Of a DNA stretch of 64,000 nucleotides, positions 47,236-55,935 are shown piece after piece. Position 1 is the stretch's first letter; the number at the start of each line of letters is the position of its first letter. Both the position numbers and the translations under genes were made by a program. Origin of the DNA: Spongiibacter marinus. GTDB taxonomy: Bacteria; Pseudomonadota; Gammaproteobacteria; Pseudomonadales; Spongiibacteraceae. The notes beneath the pieces were generated by a model. It was given only the letters and a program-made list of their open reading frames with translations. It searched no databases and was not told the origin of the DNA. The stretch lies in the NCBI RefSeq assembly GCF_016906995.1, contig NZ_JAFBBD010000004.1, positions 62,001-126,000 on the forward strand, written 5' to 3'.

Positions 47236-48630
47236 ATGAAACGACGCCAATTTGTTAAACACGGTTTGAGCGGCGCAGCACTGACTTGCCTGCCGCGTTT
47301 TAGTCTGGCGATGGCCACGCCGCCAGGCGGCGACAGTGACAATAGCGAGCGCTACGATTACGTGCTGCGCGCAGAGCGAGGTAGCGCGACCTTAGTACCT
47401 GGCAAACAGAGCGAGATACTGGGCTTTAACGGACAATTCCCCGCACCGACCATTCGTGTTCGCCAGGGTGAGCGGCTGCGCCTGCGCTTCGAAAACCACC
47501 TGGATGAAGCCAGCACCATTCACTGGCATGGCATTCGCATTGACAACGCGATGGATGGCGTACCAGTGCTGAGTCAGGCGCCTGTTCAGCCCGGTGAGAG
47601 CTTCCTCTACGATTTTGTTTGCCCCGACGCGGGCACCTTTTGGTATCACCCCCATATCAACTCCATTCGCCAACTCGGCATGGGAATGGTTGGGGTATTA
47701 ATCGTGGAAGAGCGGGAACCGCAACCCTACCATGAGGTGATTATCGGCCTGAAAGATTGGCGGCTGGATAAAAACGGCGACTACCTGCCGCTCTCCATTC
47801 CCAGAGAGGCCTTCCGCGATGGCACACTCGGCACCGTCAACACGGTGAATGGCCGCCAGCAACCCACCATTGATATTCCCGCCAACCAGGCCACGCGCCT
47901 GCGCGTGCTGAATATGGACAACACGCGGGTATACCGGCCGCGCCTGGAAGGAAATTCGCCGCGCATTCTCGCCCTGGATGGCAGCCCCGTAATCCCTCAC
48001 CGCCCCTTTGAAGTAACCCCACTGGGTGCGGGCATGCGTATGGATCTCGGTTTTGTCGCCCCGAAGCCCGGTAGAGAATTTGTTCTCTACGATCAAAAAG
48101 GCCGCTTTGGCATCGAGCTGTGTCGCCTGCGCACGGTAGACAGTGAACCGCCAACACCGCCGGCAAACACCGTGACGAGTTTGCCGCCCAACCCGATTGC
48201 AATACCCAATCTTGAACAGGCCGAATTACTGCGCTTTGTCTTTGAGTGGCAGGGCGCGCTGTCGCCGCTTGACCAGGATGGGAAGGCCGACCACAGCTTT
48301 TGGCTGATTAACCGTCGCGCCTGGGGTTCGCACGGCCACCATAGCCTTCCCGAACCACTGGCGACACTGAGCCTTGGCAAAAGCTATATCGCCGAGCTGC
48401 ACAACGCCACGCCGCATGCTCACCCTATTCATCTACACGGGTTGATTTTTACTGTATTGTCTTCTAATAAACGTAAGGTAAAGCCCTATCAGAGTGACAC
48501 CATACTGCTGGAGAAGAACGAACGCGCCCGCATCGCCTTCGTTGCCGACAACCCCGGCCGCTGGATGTTTCACTGTCACGTGATTGAACACATGAAAACG
48601 GGTTTAATGGGTTATATTACTGTGACGTAA
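47236..48630 (+). CDS. Multicopper oxidase (Tat-exported)
   Basis: A 464-residue three-cupredoxin oxidase with a Tat signal (KRRQFVKHG). Copper motifs: HWHG (96-99), HPH (138-140), HPIHLHG, and HCHVIEH with T1 Cys447. The axial position of the type 1 copper is Leu457 rather than the Met of CueO. It sits 13 bases after DUF1513 in the Fur-headed operon, so ferroxidase activity in iron uptake is plausible. Cuprous oxidase activity in copper tolerance is the alternative. The Met-rich loop of CueO is absent. Confidence 0.92.
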   Translation: MKRRQFVKHGLSGAALTCLPRFSLAMATPPGGDSDNSERYDYVLRAERGSATLVPGKQSEILGFNGQFPAPTIRVRQGERLRLRFENHLDEASTIHWHGIRIDNAMDGVPVLSQAPVQPGESFLYDFVCPDAGTFWYHPHINSIRQLGMGMVGVLIVEEREPQPYHEVIIGLKDWRLDKNGDYLPLSIPREAFRDGTLGTVNTVNGRQQPTIDIPANQATRLRVLNMDNTRVYRPRLEGNSPRILALDGSPVIPHRPFEVTPLGAGMRMDLGFVAPKPGREFVLYDQKGRFGIELCRLRTVDSEPPTPPANTVTSLPPNPIAIPNLEQAELLRFVFEWQGALSPLDQDGKADHSFWLINRRAWGSHGHHSLPEPLATLSLGKSYIAELHNATPHAHPIHLHGLIFTVLSSNKRKVKPYQSDTILLEKNERARIAFVADNPGRWMFHCHVIEHMKTGLMGYITVT

Positions 48631-48716
48631 ATTGTAAGGAGCACTATTGAGAGTTAGCCACCAACGCGGCACTGAGATATCCTTTGCGCACTTGGACACG
48701 GACATCCAGTAATCTC

Positions 48717-50258
48717 ATGACGCTTACCCGAAAAGCCACTCTGATTATCGCTAGCACCATGCTGTTTACCATTTTTTCTGGTTTGCTGGCACGTGAGCTA
48801 ATACTTAATCCCCATCTGAAGAAAATCGAGAACGCTGCCGACCTGCGTGACGTAGATCGTTTTGAGAAAGCGGTTAAGCGCTACCGCGACAATTTAGAGG
48901 GACGAGTAAGCCGAATCTACTCCGCCGCAGGACTACTCCAAAGCCTTGAAGCTCAACTCGATTGGTCACCGATCATTTTGCAACTTGCCCACATAGGTGG
49001 CTACGGTGAACTCGACTACTTTATTCTGGCTGATGAAGCCGGCAAAAATCGAATTGTGAAAGCAGGGGAAATAGCAGAGAAAACCCGCCGACTCCCTAGC
49101 AATAAAACCCAGACGGAAATATTACAGAAAGCACTTTCGCGACTCGATAAAGAAGACCGCACACGAACATCAGGGTTGATGCTAAGCGAGGATGATGGCC
49201 CCTTGGTTTACGCTGCAGGTAAGGCCAACTGGAGCACGGATAAACTGCCGTCGATATATATTGCGGTGCGCCGTATCGATGATGCACTGATCGCATCGCT
49301 GGGTGAACGGCTCGGCCTCACCGTGAATGCCATGACTCACGATGAGAGCATCAAGCAACGCGAGCACTATGGCGTCGGGCTGGGCCAGCGCAGTGAAGAT
49401 GACACCTTGTACTCCCTGCTCAGGAACGACGCCGGCGACGTCATCGTACACATGCGCTTCAAAACAGCGCCGCGCGCCTTTGACGACGAAATTTTCAGCC
49501 CGACCATCGTCGCGGCCCTGACCATAGCAACGCTATCTTGGGCGGTGGTTATCGTGCTTATGAAACGTGCCGTTATCTACCCCATTGAAAACCTCGCCCA
49601 GACCATGCGACGAATACGGCAATCGAGTAACTATCAGCAAAAACTCAATTACAAACACAATGACGAGCTCGGCAAACTGGTCGATGAGTACAATGAGCTC
49701 CTTGAACATGTCGCCAACCACACCAGCAAGCTCGAAGCCTACTCTTACAAAGATGCCCTCACCGGCATTGGCAATCGCCGCCTTTTTCAAGAGCGCCTGG
49801 ACTACCTGTGGAAGCTGGCATCGCGCCGTCAGCTTAGCCTGAGCGCCATTGTTTTCGACCTGGATTACTTCAAACAGTACAACGACCGCTACGGCCACGA
49901 CGGCGGCGACCATGTATTGCGTCAGTTTTCCGGCTTACTGAAAAAACGCTTCACCCGAGAAACCGATGTGATTGCCCGCACGGGTGGGGAAGAATTTATT
50001 GTTCTGCTGTTCGATGTGTCCAAGGCCAATGCCTTGAAGTTGGCAAATAGGCTCGTAGGCGATTTACGCTTATTAGCCATCCCCCACGAAGCCTCGCCGC
50101 AATCAGGAGTCGTCTCGGTTAGCGCTGGGGTTGCGTCGTTTACCCCAATCAAAGATAACAGCCCCGACGAGCTGATTAGAAAAGCCGACGAAGCACTTTA
50201 TGAGGCAAAGGCGGCGGGACGGGATCAGGTGTCTATCAGCCCTGATTCACGCGCTTGA
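48717..50258 (+). CDS. Diguanylate cyclase with periplasmic sensor, HAMP and GGDEF domains
   Basis: A 513-residue protein. Two transmembrane helices (about 8-24 and 263-283) flank a CHASE4-like periplasmic sensor, followed by a HAMP segment, a coiled coil and a GGDEF domain. The catalytic GGEEF is at 423-427 and the inhibitory I-site RETD at 414-417, spaced as in active cyclases. It should make c-di-GMP, with product inhibition. The ATG at 48717 is chosen over a TTG at 48684, though neither has a good ribosome site. A terminator follows. It is the only clear c-di-GMP enzyme in the window, about 8 kb from the cellulose genes. Confidence 0.92.
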   Translation: MTLTRKATLIIASTMLFTIFSGLLARELILNPHLKKIENAADLRDVDRFEKAVKRYRDNLEGRVSRIYSAAGLLQSLEAQLDWSPIILQLAHIGGYGELDYFILADEAGKNRIVKAGEIAEKTRRLPSNKTQTEILQKALSRLDKEDRTRTSGLMLSEDDGPLVYAAGKANWSTDKLPSIYIAVRRIDDALIASLGERLGLTVNAMTHDESIKQREHYGVGLGQRSEDDTLYSLLRNDAGDVIVHMRFKTAPRAFDDEIFSPTIVAALTIATLSWAVVIVLMKRAVIYPIENLAQTMRRIRQSSNYQQKLNYKHNDELGKLVDEYNELLEHVANHTSKLEAYSYKDALTGIGNRRLFQERLDYLWKLASRRQLSLSAIVFDLDYFKQYNDRYGHDGGDHVLRQFSGLLKKRFTRETDVIARTGGEEFIVLLFDVSKANALKLANRLVGDLRLLAIPHEASPQSGVVSVSAGVASFTPIKDNSPDELIRKADEALYEAKAAGRDQVSISPDSRA

Positions 50259-50297
50259 CCGCATTACGCCATCTTTCGCGCAAAAGAATTCGGACAT

Positions 50298-50329
50298 AAA
50301 AAAACGGGGGCTTCAACGCCCCCGTTTTT
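50298..50329. terminator. Bidirectional intrinsic terminator between GGDEF and WS/DGAT genes
   Basis: CGGGGGC (50305-50311) pairs with GCCCCCG (50318-50324) over a 6-base loop. It is flanked by seven A and five T, so it serves both convergent genes, ending 17 bases before the acyltransferase stop. Confidence 0.92.
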
Positions 50330-50346
50330 CGTTCGCGCCGCTGTTG

Positions 50347-52050
50347 TTATTTACCCGACTCTGCACTCAGGCTAACAACATTACTCGCCGCGCCGCTGCT
50401 CACTTCAGCTTCGGGCTTAAGTATCGACTCAACAGGCTCCGCTGCGCCACTGCTCGCGCGACTGCGCTTGGCTGTGGTCGCCGACTTGGTTGAGCTGGCT
50501 TTGGTGGATGCCGCACGTGCCTTTTTAACCGGGGCCTTAGCAACAGCACCGCTGCCGGCTTTCTTCACGGCTTTTTTGGCAGGCGCTTTCTTCCGCGCTT
50601 TGGGCTTCTTGGCCTCCGCTTCCTGCTTGCTGATATCCGCCTTCACCGCATCCAGCAGTTCCTGGAAGGCTTTCTCGACACATTCGCGGTAGAAAGCAGG
50701 GTCCGGCATGCTGTCGCGATCGCCCAGAATCGACATGGTCACGACACCGGATGAGCTAAATACCAAGTGGAATAGCCCTACGCCCGGTGTGAGCAGGCCC
50801 AGCCCGTAATAGCGCACCATCTGCGCACCCGCGGAATACAGTGGGAACGGAGGCCCTGCTACATTTGACACCACGGAGCTGATACCCAGAGGCAAGTGCT
50901 GCGTCAGTTCGTTATTGACGTAAGTATTGACGATGGGCCGTGTCATTGCAGGCGGCATCACGCCGGCCAAGCGCAGCACATCAACCAGGGGCGAGTTTTC
51001 TCCGAAGGTCTTGGCGTCCTGGCTGCTTTGATAAATGGCTTTCAAGCGTGCCAGCGGGTCATCCAGCTCGGTGTGCACTTCAACGAACACCGATCCGACC
51101 TGGTTATTCTCATCAGACACGCCGCGGCGCGTGCGCATGTTCAGCGGGATGGACACCGCCAGGCTGTCCTCGGGTAATTCGTTGTGGTGCTGCAGGTATT
51201 TGCGCATCGCCCCGCCGACCACGGATAACACCACGTCGTTGATTTTGACGCCGCTATGGTTCTTCACAAGCTTGACGTCTTCCAGCGAGAACTCTGCTGC
51301 TTCAAACACGCGGTAGGGGCCAACAGGGGTGTTAAAGCGCGTGCGCGGCGAGGTGATAGACGGCATGGGAATACGCTTGCGCGCAACGCCCCAGGCCAGC
51401 TTGCCCAAATCCGCCAGGGTATTGGCGGCGCCGCCCAGCATTTTCACACTGTTTTTAAGCTGATTAACTGCCGTCGCCGTTCCCAGATACAGCGGGCTTG
51501 GCGCGATATCGACCATGACCGTTTCCGGGGCTTCCGGCACCGCTTCGGGGTCGGGCTCAAGATCGTGAATCACCGACATAATTGACGAGCCGCCAGCGCC
51601 ATCAACCAGTGAGTGATGCATCTTGGTGTAGATGGCAAAGCCCCCTTTCGGCACACCAGGGATATTGTCCAGACCCTCGATAATATAGGCCTCCCAAAGC
51701 GGGCGCGACATATCGAGTGGACGGGCGTGTAGGCGAGCAATCAGGATACACAGCTGGCGCCAATCGCCGGGCTGGGGTAAGGCGAGATGGCGAATGTGAA
51801 ACTCGACATCAAAATTGGCATCTTGCACCCAGTAGGGACGGTCAAGCTTACCCGGCACATTCACCAATCTGGAACGGAAAATTGAGTGTTTCTTTAAACG
51901 CCGCTCAAAGTTTGCGATCACACCCTTAAAGCGCACAAAACCACCCGGCGCCGTCGAGGGGTCATAAATACCCATTCCCCCAACGTGCTGTGGTGTATTG
52001 GGGTGTTCCAAATTGACAAACGCGGTATCGAGTACGCCTAACTGCTTCAT
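50347..52050 (-). CDS. Wax ester synthase/diacylglycerol acyltransferase with histone-H1-like tail
   Basis: A 567-residue WS/DGAT. The acyltransferase motif HHSLVDG is at 145-151, and the C-terminal subdomain has the SNVAGPPFPLYSAG block. It makes wax esters or triacylglycerol from acyl-CoA. The core ends near residue 478. Residues 481-531 are then a Lys/Ala/Pro-rich repeat (KKAPAKKAVKKAG-like), resembling histone H1, AlgP or PhaF, followed by a Ser/Ala tail. Typical WS/DGATs end near 450-480 residues. The tail could bind DNA, phospholipid or storage granules. It is a single gene between trhO and the GGDEF gene. Confidence 0.92.
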   Translation of the reverse strand: MKQLGVLDTAFVNLEHPNTPQHVGGMGIYDPSTAPGGFVRFKGVIANFERRLKKHSIFRSRLVNVPGKLDRPYWVQDANFDVEFHIRHLALPQPGDWRQLCILIARLHARPLDMSRPLWEAYIIEGLDNIPGVPKGGFAIYTKMHHSLVDGAGGSSIMSVIHDLEPDPEAVPEAPETVMVDIAPSPLYLGTATAVNQLKNSVKMLGGAANTLADLGKLAWGVARKRIPMPSITSPRTRFNTPVGPYRVFEAAEFSLEDVKLVKNHSGVKINDVVLSVVGGAMRKYLQHHNELPEDSLAVSIPLNMRTRRGVSDENNQVGSVFVEVHTELDDPLARLKAIYQSSQDAKTFGENSPLVDVLRLAGVMPPAMTRPIVNTYVNNELTQHLPLGISSVVSNVAGPPFPLYSAGAQMVRYYGLGLLTPGVGLFHLVFSSSGVVTMSILGDRDSMPDPAFYRECVEKAFQELLDAVKADISKQEAEAKKPKARKKAPAKKAVKKAGSGAVAKAPVKKARAASTKASSTKSATTAKRSRASSGAAEPVESILKPEAEVSSGAASNVVSLSAESGK

Positions 52051-52141
52051 CCTTTAAACCTCATGTTCCTGTATCCGTGCAACGGCCGATCAGTAAATTA
52101 TAGTTTTGGGGCCACACTGCACACCTCTCCAGCCCAATGCA

Positions 52142-52221
52142 CAGTTTGTTCCAACAGTGTAAAACTGAATGCTGCTCGGCGCTATAGCCTGATGGCCCAA
52201 TACTGGTGACAGTTTGGGCCA
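52142..52221. promoter_or_regulatory. Two dyads between trhO and the WS/DGAT gene
   Basis: TGGCCCAA (52193-52200) and TTGGGCCA (52214-52221) form a perfect 8-bp stem with a 13-base loop, 10 bases past the trhO stop; no T tract follows. CAGTTT/AAACTG (52142-52147 and 52162-52167) is a second dyad. They may be a weak terminator and an operator for the acyltransferase. Confidence 0.35.
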
Positions 52222-52231
52222 GTGCCCGCTC

Positions 52232-53185
52232 CTAGCTCCGCCCATCCTTGGTGCGGCTGCGCTGACGCTCCGGCGGCGGAGCACCAACATGAGGCACGTT
52301 GCGTTGCCGCGCCAGTTCTATCTGCTTTTGGCGATCGCGAAAACGCTGCCGTTGCTCGTCAGTGAGCGTGTCATGGCACGCGGGGCAACTCACCCCCTCT
52401 TCATATTTATCGCTCTGCCGGTCGGCATCGGTAATGGGCCAGCGGCAACCGTGGCACAGTGCGTATTCACCCGGCTCCAGGCCTTGTTTCACGGATACTC
52501 TGTTATCAAATACAAAACACTCGCCCTGCCAAAGGCTATCGGGCTGGTCGACCTCCTCCAGGTATTTGAGAATGCCGCCCTCCAGGTGATAGACCTCTTC
52601 AAACCCTTCGCGTTTCATAAACGCTGAGGCCTTTTCACAACGAATGCCGCCGGTGCAAAACATGGCAACTTTCTTGTGTTTCTCGGGGTTGTAGTTCTGA
52701 CGCACATATTCCGGGAATTGGCGGAAGCTCTCGGTTTTCGGGTCTACAGCCCCCTTAAAGGTGCCAATCTCCACTTCGTAGTCGTTGCGCGTATCGATCA
52801 GTACCACATCGGGGTCAGAAATTAAGGCGTTCCAATCTTTTGGCTTTACGTAGGTGCCCACGACTTCGTTCGGGTCGATGCCGTCGATCCCCATGGTAAC
52901 GATTTCTTTCTTCAGCTTTACCTTCATACGGTAAAAGGGTTGGCTGCTATCGAAGGACTCTTTATGGCTGAGATCTGCCAACCTGGGGTCAGCTTTCAGA
53001 TATGCCAATAGACTATCGATGGCCTCGCGGCTGCCTGCGACGGTACCGTTGATGCCCTCTTCGGCCAGCAGCAATGTGCCGCGAATATTCTGGGCAAGGC
53101 AATGGTCAAGCAATGGCTCTCTCAGTTCGTGAAAGTCTGGCAGGCTGACAAACTTATACAGCGCCGCTACAACAATGTTTGACAT
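52232..53185 (-). CDS. trhO: tRNA uridine 5-oxyacetic acid/5-hydroxylation enzyme (rhodanese-domain TrhO)
   Basis: A 317-residue protein of the YceA/TrhO family that hydroxylates U34 of some tRNAs using oxygen. [18 protein letters not shown] is the natural start. The [10 protein letters not shown] motif, the rhodanese cysteine in [11 protein letters not shown] and a C-terminal CHGCRWPI...CPACH zinc-like motif are visible. It starts one base after the bolA stop, so the two are co-transcribed. Confidence 0.92.
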   Translation of the reverse strand: MSNIVVAALYKFVSLPDFHELREPLLDHCLAQNIRGTLLLAEEGINGTVAGSREAIDSLLAYLKADPRLADLSHKESFDSSQPFYRMKVKLKKEIVTMGIDGIDPNEVVGTYVKPKDWNALISDPDVVLIDTRNDYEVEIGTFKGAVDPKTESFRQFPEYVRQNYNPEKHKKVAMFCTGGIRCEKASAFMKREGFEEVYHLEGGILKYLEEVDQPDSLWQGECFVFDNRVSVKQGLEPGEYALCHGCRWPITDADRQSDKYEEGVSCPACHDTLTDEQRQRFRDRQKQIELARQRNVPHVGAPPPERQRSRTKDGRS

Positions 53186-53186
53186 A

Positions 53187-53513
53187 TCAGCCTTTGGCCT
53201 CCTTTTTACTGCCGCCGAGGCACTGCGGCGAATCGGGAACCGCTGCCGTTTTTTCCTGCCATTCCTCAGGGCTAAACAGGTGAAGGGCCAGCGCATGTAC
53301 CGGTCCGGCTAATTCCTCGGCAAGTGCAGCGTAGACGGCCTGGTGTCTGGCCACTCGCCGCTTACCGCTAAAGCCCTCGGCAACAATGACAAGCTTAAAG
53401 TGAGTTTCAGAGTCTTTGGGCACGCTGTGCATATGACTTTCATTGGTCACTTCAAAGTGAGTCGGCGACAAGGCATCTGTAATTTTGTCGCGAATGGCCT
53501 GTTCAATGTGCAT
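53187..53513 (-). CDS. bolA: BolA family protein
   Basis: A 108-residue BolA with the class II KH-like fold. The conserved block [26 protein letters not shown] contains the helix-turn-helix and the His/Arg loop (only the ends are cited here: THFKLVIV and RHQAVY), and [13 protein letters not shown] ends the fold. BolA acts with monothiol glutaredoxins in iron-sulfur biology and affects cell shape. AGGAG lies 9 bases before the ATG. It is followed one base later by trhO. Confidence 0.92.
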   Translation of the reverse strand: MHIEQAIRDKITDALSPTHFEVTNESHMHSVPKDSETHFKLVIVAEGFSGKRRVARHQAVYAALAEELAGPVHALALHLFSPEEWQEKTAAVPDSPQCLGGSKKEAKG

Positions 53514-53543
53514 GGTGCTCTACTCCTGCTAAATCCTCGCCCA

Positions 53544-53870
53544 TTATACACCGCGAGCACGCCGTGCTGCGGCGACAGCATCGGCAGCCCAAAGAATTAA
53601 TTCGTCGGCCTCATCAATGAGCTCCTCCGGCGCAAGCCGGTAGCTAAGTTCAACCCATTGATGTCGGCGTTGGTATCGAAACGGCGGCAAATCGCGCTGT
53701 TCATAGTTGCCGGTATTGTGTGAATCCACCTTGAAATACAGCTGCTCATCAGCGATCAGCGCGAACATCAGTCCGTCGCAAAAAATGCCGTAGCCGCCAA
53801 ACATACGCCGCGCGCTAACTGCGCCCAGCGGCTGTAACTGCTCCAACAGGTAGGAAATACCTTCATCCAC
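53544..53870 (-). CDS. TfoX N-terminal domain protein
   Basis: A 108-residue stand-alone TfoX/Sxy N-terminal domain: the LLEQLQPLG...ARRMFGGYGIFCDGLMFALIADEQLYFKVD core is recognisable by its ends MFGGYGIF and LYFKVD. GTG at 53870 is the family-like start (VDEGISYLLEQL); a TTG at 53885 is the upstream alternative. It overlaps the end of the cobalamin gene by 8 bases. Full-length TfoX controls competence; the single-domain form has no proven role. Confidence 0.82.
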   Translation of the reverse strand: MDEGISYLLEQLQPLGAVSARRMFGGYGIFCDGLMFALIADEQLYFKVDSHNTGNYEQRDLPPFRYQRRHQWVELSYRLAPEELIDEADELILWAADAVAAARRARGV

Positions 53871-54903
53871 AGGGCGCCGCCTCAATTAACGCCAGTCGCT
53901 CGGCCAGCAAGTCTGCGTTGGCAGCGAGTCCCCAGCGCATATAACCGTGTTCGCCACAGCGATAAACCCGGCACAGTAGTCCCTGCTTCAGGGCCTGCAT
54001 CGCCCACTTTTCCGCCTGCCCCAGCGGCATTTTTAGCGTGGTAAATAGCGGCGTCACCGCACAGTGCTCGACGTCGCGCCCAAAGCAGCGCAGCAGCTGT
54101 TGCGCCTGTTGTTGGGCGGCAAGCGGCAATTGCTGCCTCATCGTTTCCTGCCATTCAAGGTCGGCGAATAACTGCTGGCCAATCAGCTGCGCGGCATGAT
54201 TAACCGACCAGGGCCCAAGTTGCTCGCGCAAGCGGATAATCGTCTCTGGGTGACTCAGCACGGCGCCCAGACGCAGCCCGGGCAAACCAAAGAATTTTCC
54301 TACCGAGCGCAGCAGCACAACGCGCTTATCGGCCAACAAGGCATTGGCCTGATAGGCCGGCACACAATCCACATAGGCTTGATCAATTACCAGGCAACCC
54401 TCTGGCGGCAGTAGCGCCAACCACTGCGCGACAACGGTGACCGGGAGTTGCTGGCCATCGGGATTATTGGGGTTGATCAGCACTAAATACTGAATATCTT
54501 GCTCGCGAATTTGCGCGGCCACTGCCTCGCTGCTGTAGTCGCTGAAAAACCGGCAGTGATGCCCCCCCAGCTGCCAGCGGTAGGCGTGTTCTTCGTAGGC
54601 CACAGCGGGCAACAGCACATTGCCCTGGGGGTATAACTGCGGCAGCAACTGAATTACCGGTTGGCTGCCACCACACAGCAACAACTGCGCAACATCAACG
54701 TGGTAATAGGCCGCTGCCGACGCCTGTAATTCGGGGTTTTCATAGGGCAATTCTGTAAAGCAATGGCTCGGCAGGGCCGGAACCGGCCATGGCCAGGGGT
54801 TAATCCCGGTGGCCAGATTTAACAAGGGCCTCGGCATGCCTTCGGGGTAGTGAAGCTCATTGGGGTCGCCACCGTGGCGAGGCGGCACGATTCGCTCGCT
54901 CAT
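53863..54903 (-). CDS. cobD: Threonine-phosphate decarboxylase-like aminotransferase (CobC/CobD type)
   Basis: A 346-residue class I/II PLP enzyme making (R)-1-amino-2-propanol phosphate for the cobalamin lower-ligand arm. Motifs: VPPRHGGDPNELHYPEG at the start, LINPNNPDGQQ for the substrate, and the PLP lysine in RSVGKFFGLPGLRLG. The ATG at 54903 shares bases with the cbiB stop (ATGA), so translation is coupled. GGGAG lies 8 bases upstream. E. coli and Salmonella call this CobD, Pseudomonas CobC. Confidence 0.88.
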   Translation of the reverse strand: MSERIVPPRHGGDPNELHYPEGMPRPLLNLATGINPWPWPVPALPSHCFTELPYENPELQASAAAYYHVDVAQLLLCGGSQPVIQLLPQLYPQGNVLLPAVAYEEHAYRWQLGGHHCRFFSDYSSEAVAAQIREQDIQYLVLINPNNPDGQQLPVTVVAQWLALLPPEGCLVIDQAYVDCVPAYQANALLADKRVVLLRSVGKFFGLPGLRLGAVLSHPETIIRLREQLGPWSVNHAAQLIGQQLFADLEWQETMRQQLPLAAQQQAQQLLRCFGRDVEHCAVTPLFTTLKMPLGQAEKWAMQALKQGLLCRVYRCGEHGYMRWGLAANADLLAERLALIEAAPCG

Positions 54904-55835
54904 AGTAATGCTCCCACCAATGCAATGAGCAACCACACCGCGCAAACCGTATCCACTAAACGCACACTCCGCCGCACATCCCCCGGCTGGGGCAGGCGAC
55001 CTGCGCCCAGCGTCGCGCGCTGTTGCTGCTGCCCATGGTAATTGGCGGCGCCTCCGACAGTGATGCCTAAGGCGGCGGCGCCGCTGGCCATTACCGCGCC
55101 GGCGTTAATGCTCTTCCAGCGCCACCCCTGAAAAACCAGGCAGCGAATCGCGCTCGCGGAGAAAGACACCAGAGCAAAGCTCAGCGCGGTGAGCTGAGCG
55201 GGAATAAAATTCAACACATCATCGCAGCGCGCCGCCACGCGGCCGAACAAATTAAAACGCGCATTGCGGTAGCCCCACATCGCATCCAGGGTATTGCTCA
55301 AACGGTGCACAAGCACCCCGCAAGGGCCCGCCACGGCAAACCAAAACAGCGAGGCAAACAACGCATCACTGCTATTTTCCAACGTCGTCTCGATGCTGGC
55401 ACTGAGCACCTGGGCGTCGTTGAGCTCTGCCGTGTCCCGGCTGACTATGTATGACAAAGCCTGCCTGGCACCGGGAAGATCACGCTGTTCTAACGCCGTT
55501 AAAATCGGCTGCACATGCTCGCGCATACTCTGCCAGCCGACGGCCAAATACAAAATGACCACGGACAACAACACCTCCAGCAAAGGGGAGAATTCGCTCA
55601 GCACAACACTGATGCCATAGAGCATAAGCACCGGAGGCAGCACCGCGACGGTGTATGCCAGAGCACCTGCCCACAATTTGAGAGAGCCACTTCCCCGGTT
55701 GAGCCTGGCCTCCAGATAATGCGCAAATCTGCCAAAGCCAACCAGTGGGTGGCAGCGACGCGGCTCGCCCAATACACGATCGGCAAGCAATGCAAGCAGA
55801 GCGAGTACTGCGGTGGGTATAGTGAGTTCTGTCAT
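54900..55835 (-). CDS. cbiB: Adenosylcobinamide-phosphate synthase
   Basis: An integral membrane protein (311 residues from the ATG at 55835; an ATG at 55865 is also possible) that attaches aminopropanol phosphate to adenosylcobyric acid. The DRVLGEPRRCHPLVGFGR signature near the start and the SRDTAELNDAQVLSASIETTLEN block are typical (only short parts are quoted: DRVLGEPRRCHPLVGFG and SASIETTLEN). The downstream partner gene overlaps it by four bases. No other corrin genes are visible in the window. Confidence 0.88.
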   Translation of the reverse strand: MTELTIPTAVLALLALLADRVLGEPRRCHPLVGFGRFAHYLEARLNRGSGSLKLWAGALAYTVAVLPPVLMLYGISVVLSEFSPLLEVLLSVVILYLAVGWQSMREHVQPILTALEQRDLPGARQALSYIVSRDTAELNDAQVLSASIETTLENSSDALFASLFWFAVAGPCGVLVHRLSNTLDAMWGYRNARFNLFGRVAARCDDVLNFIPAQLTALSFALVSFSASAIRCLVFQGWRWKSINAGAVMASGAAALGITVGGAANYHGQQQQRATLGAGRLPQPGDVRRSVRLVDTVCAVWLLIALVGALL

Positions 55836-55935
55836 GGTATTGGCGAGCTGCGCGGGCACAGCCATGATCTCAGGTGAGTCGATGCAAGGGGCGGGACTGT
55901 AATCAAGGGGCAATCGGCGGTCAAGGTTGGCGCGG

